A DNA stretch of 64,000 bases, from contig NZ_JAOTSB010000006.1 of assembly GCF_030247605.1 (NCBI RefSeq), positions 1 to 64,000 of the forward strand, in the 5' to 3' direction. How positions within the stretch are numbered: position 1 is the first letter of the stretch; each line of letters begins with the position of its first letter. This document shows positions 7,990 through 15,116 of the stretch, piece by piece. The notes beneath the pieces were generated by a model. The model saw only the letters and a program-made list of their open reading frames with translations, had not been told where the DNA came from and searched no databases. Made by a program: the position numbers and the translations under genes. The DNA is from Acidaminobacter sp. (GTDB lineage Bacteria; Bacillota; Clostridia; Peptostreptococcales; Acidaminobacteraceae).

Positions 7990-8958
7990 ATGCATCAACT
8001 CGAAGAAGGGTTTTACACCTTTCCCATACCCCTGCCCAATAACCCGTTGAAAGCTTTAAACGGCTACATCATTTTGGGCGACACCGGCGCGGTGATGATT
8101 GACACCGGCTTTGCAATGGATGCCTGCAGGGAGGCGGTTTACGGTGCTTTGGAGGCACTCGGCGTCTCCTTTGACAAGCTGACGGTCGTGCTGACCCACC
8201 TTCATTCGGATCATACAGGCCTGGCTGGCGAGCTCCACGACCGCGGCGCCAAAATTATTGCCGGAAAAACCGAGAGCTGGTGGATCCGCAGGCTGCGTAC
8301 GGAGGAAATGGCGCAGGGCTTTAAGACTTTGATCGAACGATTTGACCTTGATCGGGATGGGATCCATTACTATGATAATCCCGGGTATAAATACGCGCCG
8401 CAGTCCACGCCGGAGCTCGACATTGTCGAGGAAGGCGACCGCATTGAGATGGGCCGCTTCAGCCTGGAGGTGGTGGATCTGCCGGGGCATACGCCGGGGC
8501 TGATTGGCCTTTACTGCCGCGAACGGGGCTGTCTCTTTGGCGCGGATCACATCCTCGACAAGATTACACCGAATATCAGTTACTGGCAGGAAGGCTTCGA
8601 CAGTCTGGGCGTTTACCTCGAGATGCTGGAAAAGGCGAGGGCCATGAAACTGAAGCGCGTTTACAGCGCTCACCGCAACGTGATTGATGATCCGGACCGC
8701 CGGATTGATGAGCTGGTGGCCCACCATGACCATCGGCTGAAAGAAGTCTTTGAAATTGTGGGGCAGGGTCATGAGACGGTACGCGAGATCGCGGCGAGGA
8801 TGCACTGGGAGCTGCGCGCGGCGGGCTGGGACGAGTTTCCCAAGGCCCAGAAGTGGTTCGCGTCCTCCGAGGCCATGGCCCACCTGGAGTACCTGCACCT
8901 GCGGGGGCGCCTGAACAGGACCCTGATAGACGGCATATACCATTATTCGCATGCCTAA
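7990..8958 (+). CDS. Metallo-beta-lactamase-fold hydrolase
   Basis: A binuclear metal hydrolase of the glyoxalase II/RNase Z-like superfamily. The 322-residue protein has THLHSDHTG (HxHxDH, about residues 71-79), a later metal-ligand His in LPGHTPG, the Asp in FGADHIL and the His in SAHRN. ATG 7990 is chosen because GGAGG ends eight bases upstream. A C-terminal winged-helix-like segment (about 255-310) is often seen in this subgroup. Substrate unknown. It follows the response regulator closely and may share its transcript. Confidence 0.88.
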   Translation: MHQLEEGFYTFPIPLPNNPLKALNGYIILGDTGAVMIDTGFAMDACREAVYGALEALGVSFDKLTVVLTHLHSDHTGLAGELHDRGAKIIAGKTESWWIRRLRTEEMAQGFKTLIERFDLDRDGIHYYDNPGYKYAPQSTPELDIVEEGDRIEMGRFSLEVVDLPGHTPGLIGLYCRERGCLFGADHILDKITPNISYWQEGFDSLGVYLEMLEKARAMKLKRVYSAHRNVIDDPDRRIDELVAHHDHRLKEVFEIVGQGHETVREIAARMHWELRAAGWDEFPKAQKWFASSEAMAHLEYLHLRGRLNRTLIDGIYHYSHA

Positions 8959-9070
8959 TCTTGAGCGGTGAAAGACTAAGGCGAGTGTTTGCCGATGGTC
9001 ACGCCGCCTCAAATAAACCACACAGACAAACCAAATTTCAACTGACCATGACTTGGAGGATGAGCGCGGA

Positions 9071-10108
9071 ATGACGAAGCGTTGGATTGACTTGAGAAGC
9101 GACACGGTAACTTTGCAGCCGGAGGAAATGAAACGCGCCATGTTTGAGGCGCAGGTCGGGGATGACGTCTATGAGGACGATCCGGCGACGGCAGAACTCG
9201 AACGCTATGCGGCGGAGCTCCTTGGAAAAGACGCGGCGCTGTTTGTGCCGAGCGGCACCTTTGCCAATCAGCTGGCCATCATGACTCACACCCGGCGCGG
9301 GGATGAGATCATCATAGGACAGGACGCGCATATCCAGGCCCATGAAGTGGGCGCGGCTGCCGCTCTGGCGGGGGTACAGCTGAAGACGGTGCCGGTGCAC
9401 CTGAATCAGATTGAGGCGCTGGATGTTCGTCGCGCGATCCGCGACCTGAATGATGTCCACTATCCGAAAACTGCGCTGATCTGCATTGAGAACGCCCTGG
9501 GCAACGGCTGCGTGCTGACGCTGGACAATATGAAGGAAATTTACAGACTGGCGTATCTTCACAATATTCCGGTGCATCTGGATGGCGCGAGGCTGTTCAA
9601 TGCGGCGCTGGCCCTCGGGGTACCGGCCAAGACCGTCGCGGCTCAGGCGGACACAGTGAATATTTGTCTATCCAAGGGCCTTGCGGCGCCTATTGGCTCG
9701 CTGCTGCTGGGAAGCAAGGACTTTATTCGCAGAGCGCGCAAGAACAGAAAGCGCATGGGCGGCGGCATGAGGCAAACGGGCTATCTGGCGGCGGCGGGTC
9801 TCTACGCCCTGACCCACATGGTGGACCGTCTGAAGGACGATCACCAGAACGCGGTTTATCTGGCTTCCCGCCTGGCGGAGATTCCGGGGATTGAAATTAT
9901 GAAGCACCGCAGAGATATCAACATGGTCTTCTTCAAGCTTGAAGAAGGCATGATCAAGGAATCGACATTCCTTCAAAAGCTCATGGATGCAGGGATCAAG
10001 TCCAATGGCATGGAGGATGGGGAGTACAGATTTGTGACCCATTACGGCATTGAAAAAGAGGACATTGATACGGTCATTGACGTCATGAAGGCATGTCTGA
10101 TGCAATAG
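9071..10108 (+). CDS. ltaE: Low-specificity L-threonine aldolase
   Basis: A PLP enzyme that splits L-threonine (or allo-threonine) to glycine and acetaldehyde. The 345-residue protein has the N-terminal LRSDTVT, the VGDDVYEDDPAT signature, the HLDGARLFNAA segment binding the pyridine nitrogen, and the Schiff-base Lys near residue 202 in CLSKGLAAPIGS. The start is ATG 9071, with GGAGG about ten bases upstream. Fits amino-acid fermentation with LysO, LysE and IorAB elsewhere in the window. A copy of the dispersed word GCCGATGGTC lies just upstream in the gap (8991-9000). Confidence 0.93.
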   Translation: MTKRWIDLRSDTVTLQPEEMKRAMFEAQVGDDVYEDDPATAELERYAAELLGKDAALFVPSGTFANQLAIMTHTRRGDEIIIGQDAHIQAHEVGAAAALAGVQLKTVPVHLNQIEALDVRRAIRDLNDVHYPKTALICIENALGNGCVLTLDNMKEIYRLAYLHNIPVHLDGARLFNAALALGVPAKTVAAQADTVNICLSKGLAAPIGSLLLGSKDFIRRARKNRKRMGGGMRQTGYLAAAGLYALTHMVDRLKDDHQNAVYLASRLAEIPGIEIMKHRRDINMVFFKLEEGMIKESTFLQKLMDAGIKSNGMEDGEYRFVTHYGIEKEDIDTVIDVMKACLMQ

Positions 10109-10121
10109 AATAAAAAGGAAG

Positions 10122-10188
10122 CACGCCATGATCAGTGACGGTAAGTTGAGAGAAACTTAACTGCGGCTGTTTTATGGCGTGTTTTTTT
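10122..10188 (+). terminator. Terminator after ltaE
   Basis: CACGCCAT (10122-10129) pairs with ATGGCGTG (10174-10181), followed by a run of seven T. The loop holds a second small hairpin (TAAGTT/AACTTA). Confidence 0.75.
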
Positions 10189-10218
10189 AAAAAGCGAGTG
10201 AGAGGTGGTGAGGCAAGG

Positions 10219-10746
10219 GTGAATGACAAGTCTGAAAAGAAAAGACGCGGTGAGCTTTCGAGGGGAGGGCTAACCCTCGCGGGCGCCTTGTTTGTGTTCT
10301 GGCTGCTCCTGACCGGCCGCTTTGGTCTTCGCATGACGGTGACCGGCATCCTTGCCGTCGGGATTACGCTGAGTTTTTACCGGCGGTTCCTGAACTACTT
10401 CAACCTTGAGCCGGTGGCGGCGACGGGGTTTTTCAGAATCTTGCGCTTCGCGGTCCGAGTGGGCCAGGACATCTTTGTCTCAGCTTGGGCGCACATGAAA
10501 CGGGTGGTGTATGGATCGCCATCTCCTGAGATGTTCACGGTGACGCTGTCACTGGAGGAACCTATGCTGATCGCGCTGATCGCCAATGCCATCACCTTGA
10601 CGCCGGGCAGCATGACGGTGGAGGTCAATGGTTCAGAGCTGACTGTCCTGGCTTTCGTGGACGGCGAGGAAGAGGTGCAGGCGTTCCGCCAGCAGGTGCA
10701 CACCCGTTATGAACAGGTGCTGAGGGGAGGTCGGACTCATGCTTGA
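10219..10746 (+). CDS. mrpE: Na+/H+ antiporter subunit MrpE
   Basis: Small subunit of the multisubunit Mrp cation/proton antiporter. The 175-residue protein has two or three N-terminal membrane segments (TLAGALFVFWLLLTGRF) and the MrpE-typical soluble C-terminal half (ANAITLTPGSMTVEV). GTG 10219 with the GAGAGGTGGTGAGG Shine-Dalgarno region is preferred over ATG 10174, which lies inside the preceding terminator arm. First gene of an eight-gene operon; its stop overlaps mrpF. Confidence 0.88.
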   Translation: MNDKSEKKRRGELSRGGLTLAGALFVFWLLLTGRFGLRMTVTGILAVGITLSFYRRFLNYFNLEPVAATGFFRILRFAVRVGQDIFVSAWAHMKRVVYGSPSPEMFTVTLSLEEPMLIALIANAITLTPGSMTVEVNGSELTVLAFVDGEEEVQAFRQQVHTRYEQVLRGGRTHA

Positions 10747-10996
10747 GATGACCATGGTCCTCATTGGCATTGCTGTATTGTTTCTTCTCTATCAGCTGAC
10801 GCTGGCCAAAACCATTTACGAGCGCCTGGTCGCGCTCAATCTGATTGCAGTTAAAATTGCCCTGATTATGACCGTGTACGCGGTGTATTCCGGGCAAAGC
10901 GAGCTGCTGGATATCACTCTGACCTACAGTATTATAGGGTTTATGACGGTTATTGTCCTGACGCGTTTTGTCCTGAAGGGAGGGCGGCTGAAATGA
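10739..10996 (+). CDS. mrpF: Na+/H+ antiporter subunit MrpF
   Basis: An 85-residue membrane protein with three hydrophobic segments and the MrpF/PhaF pattern (LAKTIYERLVALNLIAVKIALIM...VLTRFVLKGG). Overlaps mrpE by 8 bp and mrpG by 4 bp, so it is translationally coupled within the antiporter operon. Confidence 0.88.
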   Translation: MLEMTMVLIGIAVLFLLYQLTLAKTIYERLVALNLIAVKIALIMTVYAVYSGQSELLDITLTYSIIGFMTVIVLTRFVLKGGRLK

Positions 10997-11298
10997 TTGC
11001 AGATCTGCTTCTCGTTCTTGCCTGGATCTTCCTGGGTTTTGGCGTTGCGGGCATATTCCGGCTGGAGGGTGTCTATGAGACCCTGCTCAGCAGCAGCAAA
11101 ATTGACTCCGTAGTAGTGCTGACCGTCATTATCTCTCTGATGATCCGCTTGGGCTTCAGTCCCATGACCCTGCGGCTGCTGATCCTTCTGGTGTTTTATC
11201 TGGCGACCAATCCGGTTTCCAATCAGATGATCGCGGCCTCTGCTTACCGCGGCGGACTGCTTCCTGAGAAAGGGGGAATCCATCCGTGGATCCGCTGA
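10993..11298 (+). CDS. mrpG: Na+/H+ antiporter subunit MrpG
   Basis: A 101-residue protein with three membrane helices. The GVAGIFRLEGVYETLLSSSK segment corresponds to the MrpG GLIRLPDxYxRLHAxSK signature, diverged as in the MBH-type branch. Overlaps both neighbours. Confidence 0.82.
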   Translation: MIADLLLVLAWIFLGFGVAGIFRLEGVYETLLSSSKIDSVVVLTVIISLMIRLGFSPMTLRLLILLVFYLATNPVSNQMIAASAYRGGLLPEKGGIHPWIR

Positions 11299-11867
11299 TG
11301 ATACTGATGGCTGTTCTATGTGTGGCGCTCCTGATCGCGGCGCTCATGACGCTGATCACGGAGAACAATTTCAGGCTGATTTTGTACTTCGCTGCGTTTT
11401 CGTTGACGGCGGCGGGGCTCTATATGCTCCTGTACGCCCCGGACATAGCCCTTGCGGAAATAGCCGTGGGCTGCGCTTTTGTGCCCCTGATCTATACCAT
11501 AGCGGTCATGAAGCAGACCACGCTGAATGTGGTCGTCCGGTGCGCGGGTTCGGAGCAATGCGACTGCTATATGAATCCGGAGCGTCTGGAGGCGTTCATG
11601 GAGGAGATTGGGCGTTTCTGTGACCTGTACGGTCTCGAAGCCAGGCTGGTCGGGGGGCTGGAGGGAAAAGTCACAACGGTGGCCGGCATTTTCCGGCCCA
11701 GCAGCCCGGATCTTTTGATTGACTATGATCCTGTTCAGGACCTCATTCGCGTTGAAGGCAATGAGAACAACTGCCTGATTGAGTCCTTGGAGCGATGGCT
11801 GAATCAGACGCCCGGTGTGGCGTTCGTGGGTGTTGGGGTGTCGGAGAACGAGGAAGTGGAAGCGTAA
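11286..11867 (+). CDS. DUF4040/MbhD-type antiporter subunit with a soluble tail
   Basis: A 193-residue protein. Residues 1-80 are three membrane helices ending in the DUF4040 (MrpA C-terminal/MbhD) signature LYAPDIALAEIAVGCAFVPLIYTIAV. In classical Mrp this part is fused into the large MrpA subunit. Here, as in MBH hydrogenases and several anaerobe Mrp loci, it stands alone. The roughly 110-residue soluble extension (CDCYMNPERLEAFMEEIG...) is not one I recognise; it contains a CDC motif and could be regulatory. Confidence 0.8.
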   Translation: MDPLMILMAVLCVALLIAALMTLITENNFRLILYFAAFSLTAAGLYMLLYAPDIALAEIAVGCAFVPLIYTIAVMKQTTLNVVVRCAGSEQCDCYMNPERLEAFMEEIGRFCDLYGLEARLVGGLEGKVTTVAGIFRPSSPDLLIDYDPVQDLIRVEGNENNCLIESLERWLNQTPGVAFVGVGVSENEEVEA

Positions 11868-12020
11868 ATGTATGGGAAGCCTGAAAAGCCTTGGTGGTAG
11901 GGGTTTTGGCAGGATGACCATCGGCTAAAGCCTGCAGGAGGTACTTGTAGAGGAGAACCCATAAGACGATCAAGCACGAACACAAATGGTCATACGGCAT
12001 TGCGGTGGAGGTGGTTAAAG
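11868..12020. other. Gap inside the Mrp operon
   Basis: This 150-bp gap carries the dispersed word GACCATCGGC (11916-11925). It also has an imperfect duplicate of the next gene's start region: GAGAACCCATAAGACGATCAA (11952-11972) resembles bases 12023-12043. No gene is seen. Confidence 0.5.
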
Positions 12021-12302
12021 ATGAGAACCCGTGAGACAATCAAGGGGCTGATGATCCTGGCGGCCATAGGCTTTGTGGGGAACGGCCTGTTTGAGGCTTT
12101 CGTTCTGAACGCGCCGGCGTATGGCCGCTTCAGCATGGATTATTTTATTGGCGAGACGCTTCCGGAGACGGGCTCCCAGAATCTTGTAACCGGCATATAC
12201 CTGAGCTACCGGCTGTTTGACTCGCTGTTTGAGGCCGCGACGCTGTTCGTGGTGACGGCGGGGATTTTGTTCATGGGCAGGAAGGATGAAGAGATCCGCT
12301 GA
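12021..12302 (+). CDS. MbhE-like antiporter subunit
   Basis: A 93-residue protein with two hydrophobic segments (LMILAAIGFVGNGLFEAFVL and LFEAATLFVVTAGILFMG). The GIYLSYRLFDSLFEAATLF segment matches the MbhE/MrpB N-terminal family, in which a conserved Asp-Ser/Glu patch sits before the last helix. ATG 12021 has GGAGGTGG upstream. Position between the DUF4040 gene and mrpB matches MBH-type modules. Confidence 0.75.
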   Translation: MRTRETIKGLMILAAIGFVGNGLFEAFVLNAPAYGRFSMDYFIGETLPETGSQNLVTGIYLSYRLFDSLFEAATLFVVTAGILFMGRKDEEIR

Positions 12303-12430
12303 TGCCCGGTGGTGGCGGGAGGTTTATGACGCTGAAGTGCTGCCGACTTTGAATTTTTTTGCGAAACGTGAGTGTGCAGCGGCCTGACCCCTGAGTCAGG
12401 CTGGGCTGCCTGAAATGAGGTGAAGAGGCC

Positions 12431-12868
12431 GTGAGTCCGTTTAATTCATTGAGACCCAGAATCAGCCAGAGCTACGATTTGCTGAAAGTGATCAGCCTTC
12501 TGCTGCTGCCTTTCATGCTCATGTTCGGCCTCTATATTGTTTTCAACGGGGACCTGTCTCCGGGAGGCGGTTTTCAAGGCGGGGTCGTCCTGGCTACGGC
12601 CTATATCCTGGTCTATTTTATCTCAGAGCAAAAGACCGTGGAGCTTAGCCGATTGATCCGGATCGAAAAAGTGCTCTTCTTCGCTTTAATTGTCGCCGGT
12701 GTCGTGCATCTATTGTTCTTTTCAGGCGCACTGGCAACCCTGGTGACACCGGAGGCCATGCGGCTCAAGCGCATCATTCTGATTGCTTTTAATATGCTGA
12801 TCGGGGCCAAGGTCGCCCTTGGGATGAGCGGCATCATCACCATGTTTTTCGAGGAGGGAAGCTTATGA
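12431..12868 (+). CDS. mrpB: Na+/H+ antiporter subunit MrpB (MnhB domain)
   Basis: A 145-residue membrane protein with the MnhB signature DLSPGGGFQGGVVLATAYIL and four membrane helices. The start is GTG with GAGGTGAAGAGG upstream. Overlaps mrpC by 4 bp. The 128-bp gap before it holds no recognisable signal. Confidence 0.9.
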   Translation: MSPFNSLRPRISQSYDLLKVISLLLLPFMLMFGLYIVFNGDLSPGGGFQGGVVLATAYILVYFISEQKTVELSRLIRIEKVLFFALIVAGVVHLLFFSGALATLVTPEAMRLKRIILIAFNMLIGAKVALGMSGIITMFFEEGSL

Positions 12869-13215
12869 TGTTCGTGACAGTAACGGCATGTCTGGTCATT
12901 TTGATTGGATTGTACGGCATTGTGACTTCCCGGCAGGTGGTCAAGACCATCCTGTGTATGAATCTGGTCCAGACGGCGGTGATTCTTCTGCTCCTGAGCC
13001 TGGCCAGCCGGACGGGGTCGGCGATCCCAATCATCGGCATGGGTACTGGGGGCATGGTGGATCCGCTGCCTCAGGCCATGATGATTACAGCCATTGTCAT
13101 AGGGGCTTCGGTGACGGCGCTGGGTCTGTTCATGTCGGGCAAGCTGTTCCACTATTACGGGAGTCTCGACTGGCGGGTCATCTTCCACAAAGACACCTTT
13201 GAGAGGACAGACTGA
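12865..13215 (+). CDS. mrpC: Na+/H+ antiporter subunit MrpC (NuoK-like)
   Basis: A 116-residue NuoK homologue with three membrane helices. PLPQAMMITAIVIGASVTALGL is the family-defining segment of MrpC/MnhC. Coupled to mrpB and mrpD by short overlaps. Confidence 0.92.
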   Translation: MMFVTVTACLVILIGLYGIVTSRQVVKTILCMNLVQTAVILLLLSLASRTGSAIPIIGMGTGGMVDPLPQAMMITAIVIGASVTALGLFMSGKLFHYYGSLDWRVIFHKDTFERTD

Positions 13216-14810
13216 TGGAAGCGCTCATGCTGACTCTGATTTTCCTGCCGTTTCTCTGGGGGCTGCTGATTTTTTTGGTGGACCGGGTGGGCTTCACGCG
13301 GACGGTTTTTGTTGAGCAGGTGCTGCTGAGTGGGCTGGTGTTCTGGCTGCTTCGCCAGGGGGAGGTCAGCCTCGTCCTGGGCGGCTGGCCGGAGGGCATA
13401 GGCATTGAGCTGGCCTCCGGGGGCTTTGGGCGGCTCTTTTTGATCATGACGGCTGTGGCGTTTATGTATGTCTACAGCTATCTGTGGCACCAGCATCAGG
13501 GGGACCATAAATTGTTTCTCTTTTTGGGAATGCTGCAGGGGGCGCTCTATGCGCTGTATCTGACGCGGGACCTTTTCACCATGTACCTGATGATTGAGGT
13601 GATCACGATTCTGGCCAGCATCCTGATTCTCTACGAGCGGGATGCGGTGTCAGTGCGTGCCGGGCTTTATTATTTGATCTTTAACAGTGTAGGGATGCTG
13701 ATCTTTTTGATTGGCGTCATTGCATTATATACGGAGGTGGGGACCCTCAACCTGACGCGGATTCACGCGTGGTTTGGGGCGGAGGCTGCCGCGGGGGTGG
13801 CTCTGTCTGTGCGGGCGCGGTTTGCCCTGGCCTGCTTTATGACGACTTTTGCCGTCAAGACCGCTTCCTTTCCGGTTGGAGGATGGCTGCCCGTGGCCCA
13901 CGGCTATGCACCGACCTTTATCTCTGCGCTGCTTTCTGGGCTTGTGGTGAAGTCGGGACTGTTTCTCTATGTCAATGTCATTGCGCCGTTTGGATCTTCC
14001 ATGGGTTTTGGGATCACGCTGGTCCTGGGGCTGTGCGCGGCCCTTTACGGGGTGGGGCGGGCCATATTTCAGACGGACATCAAGCGCATGCTGGCTTTCC
14101 ACACGGTGTCTCAGGTGGGGCTGATGGTGATTGGCCTTTCCATGTATCTGGCGGATGGCGGACTGGGCGGCATGGTGCACGCGTTCAACCATTTTATGTT
14201 CAAAAGCCTGCTTTTCCTGGCGGCCGGGGCGCTGGCCCGCATGTACGGCACCCGCAATCTGACCCGGATCCACGGGGTCATGCGCTCGAATCCGTTTTTG
14301 GGTGTGGCTGTACTGGTCGGGGTTTTGGCGATCAGCGGCGCGCCTTGGATGATTGGCAGTGTGGGCAAGACTTTGATCAAATACAGTGTGGCTGATGGTC
14401 TCTTAACGCCGGCGGTTGTGAGGTGGGTCACATATGCCCTTGCCCTCATCAACCTGGGGACAGCTATGTCCTTCTCGAAGTGGATTGCCATGCTGTTCGG
14501 GCCTCGCGAAAAATCCATGAAGCTATTCGGCGGGAAGGCCTTTGCCATTGGTATGATGACTGTGCTGGTGGTAGTGCTGTATCCGCTGGAGGTCGTTGTC
14601 CTGGGGCTGGATCCGCTATACAAGCTGTCTTCTGAGGTCTTGACCTATCTGGGCTATGTGGGGGCGGCGCTGGGGGTGTACTGGTTTGTTCTCAGGGACA
14701 AGCCCCCTTGGGCTGTGCAGCTGGGGCGTTTTGTGCCGGACGTGGAAATGGCGTTCTTTGGGATGCTGGTCTTGATTGGCGGTCTGCACTGGCTGCTGGT
14801 GCTGGGGTAG
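13215..14810 (+). CDS. mrpD: Na+/H+ antiporter subunit MrpD (NuoN/NuoL-like)
   Basis: Proton-channel subunit of the antiporter: 531 residues and about 14 membrane helices. Conserved charged positions include the Glu in LMIEVITILAS (helix 5), the Lys in FAVKTASFPVGGWLPVAHGYAP (helix 7), and FQTDIKRMLAFHTVSQVGLM (helix 8). It is the only NuoL/M/N-like protein of the operon. No MrpA is present, so the complex resembles the MBH/MRP-like antiporter module rather than the seven-subunit Bacillus type. Confidence 0.92.
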   Translation: MEALMLTLIFLPFLWGLLIFLVDRVGFTRTVFVEQVLLSGLVFWLLRQGEVSLVLGGWPEGIGIELASGGFGRLFLIMTAVAFMYVYSYLWHQHQGDHKLFLFLGMLQGALYALYLTRDLFTMYLMIEVITILASILILYERDAVSVRAGLYYLIFNSVGMLIFLIGVIALYTEVGTLNLTRIHAWFGAEAAAGVALSVRARFALACFMTTFAVKTASFPVGGWLPVAHGYAPTFISALLSGLVVKSGLFLYVNVIAPFGSSMGFGITLVLGLCAALYGVGRAIFQTDIKRMLAFHTVSQVGLMVIGLSMYLADGGLGGMVHAFNHFMFKSLLFLAAGALARMYGTRNLTRIHGVMRSNPFLGVAVLVGVLAISGAPWMIGSVGKTLIKYSVADGLLTPAVVRWVTYALALINLGTAMSFSKWIAMLFGPREKSMKLFGGKAFAIGMMTVLVVVLYPLEVVVLGLDPLYKLSSEVLTYLGYVGAALGVYWFVLRDKPPWAVQLGRFVPDVEMAFFGMLVLIGGLHWLLVLG

Positions 14811-14844
14811 GGTGTTGCGGTTTTATAATTTATTTTTGCTTCAG

Positions 14845-14997
14845 ACGTGCACCTCGCTTCGCACCGCACAGCTGTGCTGCGCTTCGGTCGCGGGCTTGCT
14901 TCGCTCGGTTATAGCTGCGCCCTATACAAGTAAAGGCGATTCCATTCCTCCGAGAGAATGCTCTCTTCTGAACGGAATCACCTTCACTTGTGCACGT
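14845..14997 (-). repeat. Variable-stem hairpin repeat element, copy A
   Basis: The element is bounded by inverted termini ACGTGCA (14845-14851) and TGCACGT (14991-14997). Read on the minus strand it has the terminus, a hairpin with ~18-bp arms (14974-14991 and 14926-14943) and a GAGAG/CTCTC apex, then TATAGGGCGCAGC and AACCGAGCGAAGC blocks. It lies just after mrpD. The same architecture with different stem sequence recurs in copies B and C. The 18-bp block AAGGCTAACAGACGTGCA extends into its flank and is shared exactly with copy B. Confidence 0.8.
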
Positions 14998-15017
14998 CTG
15001 TTAGCCTTCACGGAGTG

Positions 15018-15056
15018 TGGTGACGCGGACAGGTTTTGAGTTGGTGACGCGGACAG
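15018..15056 (+). repeat. Pair of REP-like boxes
   Basis: GGTGACGCGGACA occurs twice, separated by GGTTTTGAGTT. The box recurs at about 30373, 30402 and 32480, and in reverse near 19280 and 45812. Confidence 0.8.
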
Positions 15057-15080
15057 AAATAAATTCGGTGCCAGAGCTTG

Positions 15081-15095
15081 CGAAAATGATTCTCA
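15081..15095. promoter_or_regulatory. Fur-family-like palindrome upstream of the molybdenum hydroxylase
   Basis: CGAAAATGATTCTCA fits a 7-1-7 Fur-type palindrome. Similar sites lie at 20631 and 36892. It sits 22 bp before the proposed GTG start. Confidence 0.4.
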
Positions 15096-15116
15096 ATTGT
15101 GGAAGGGGCTAGGGAA

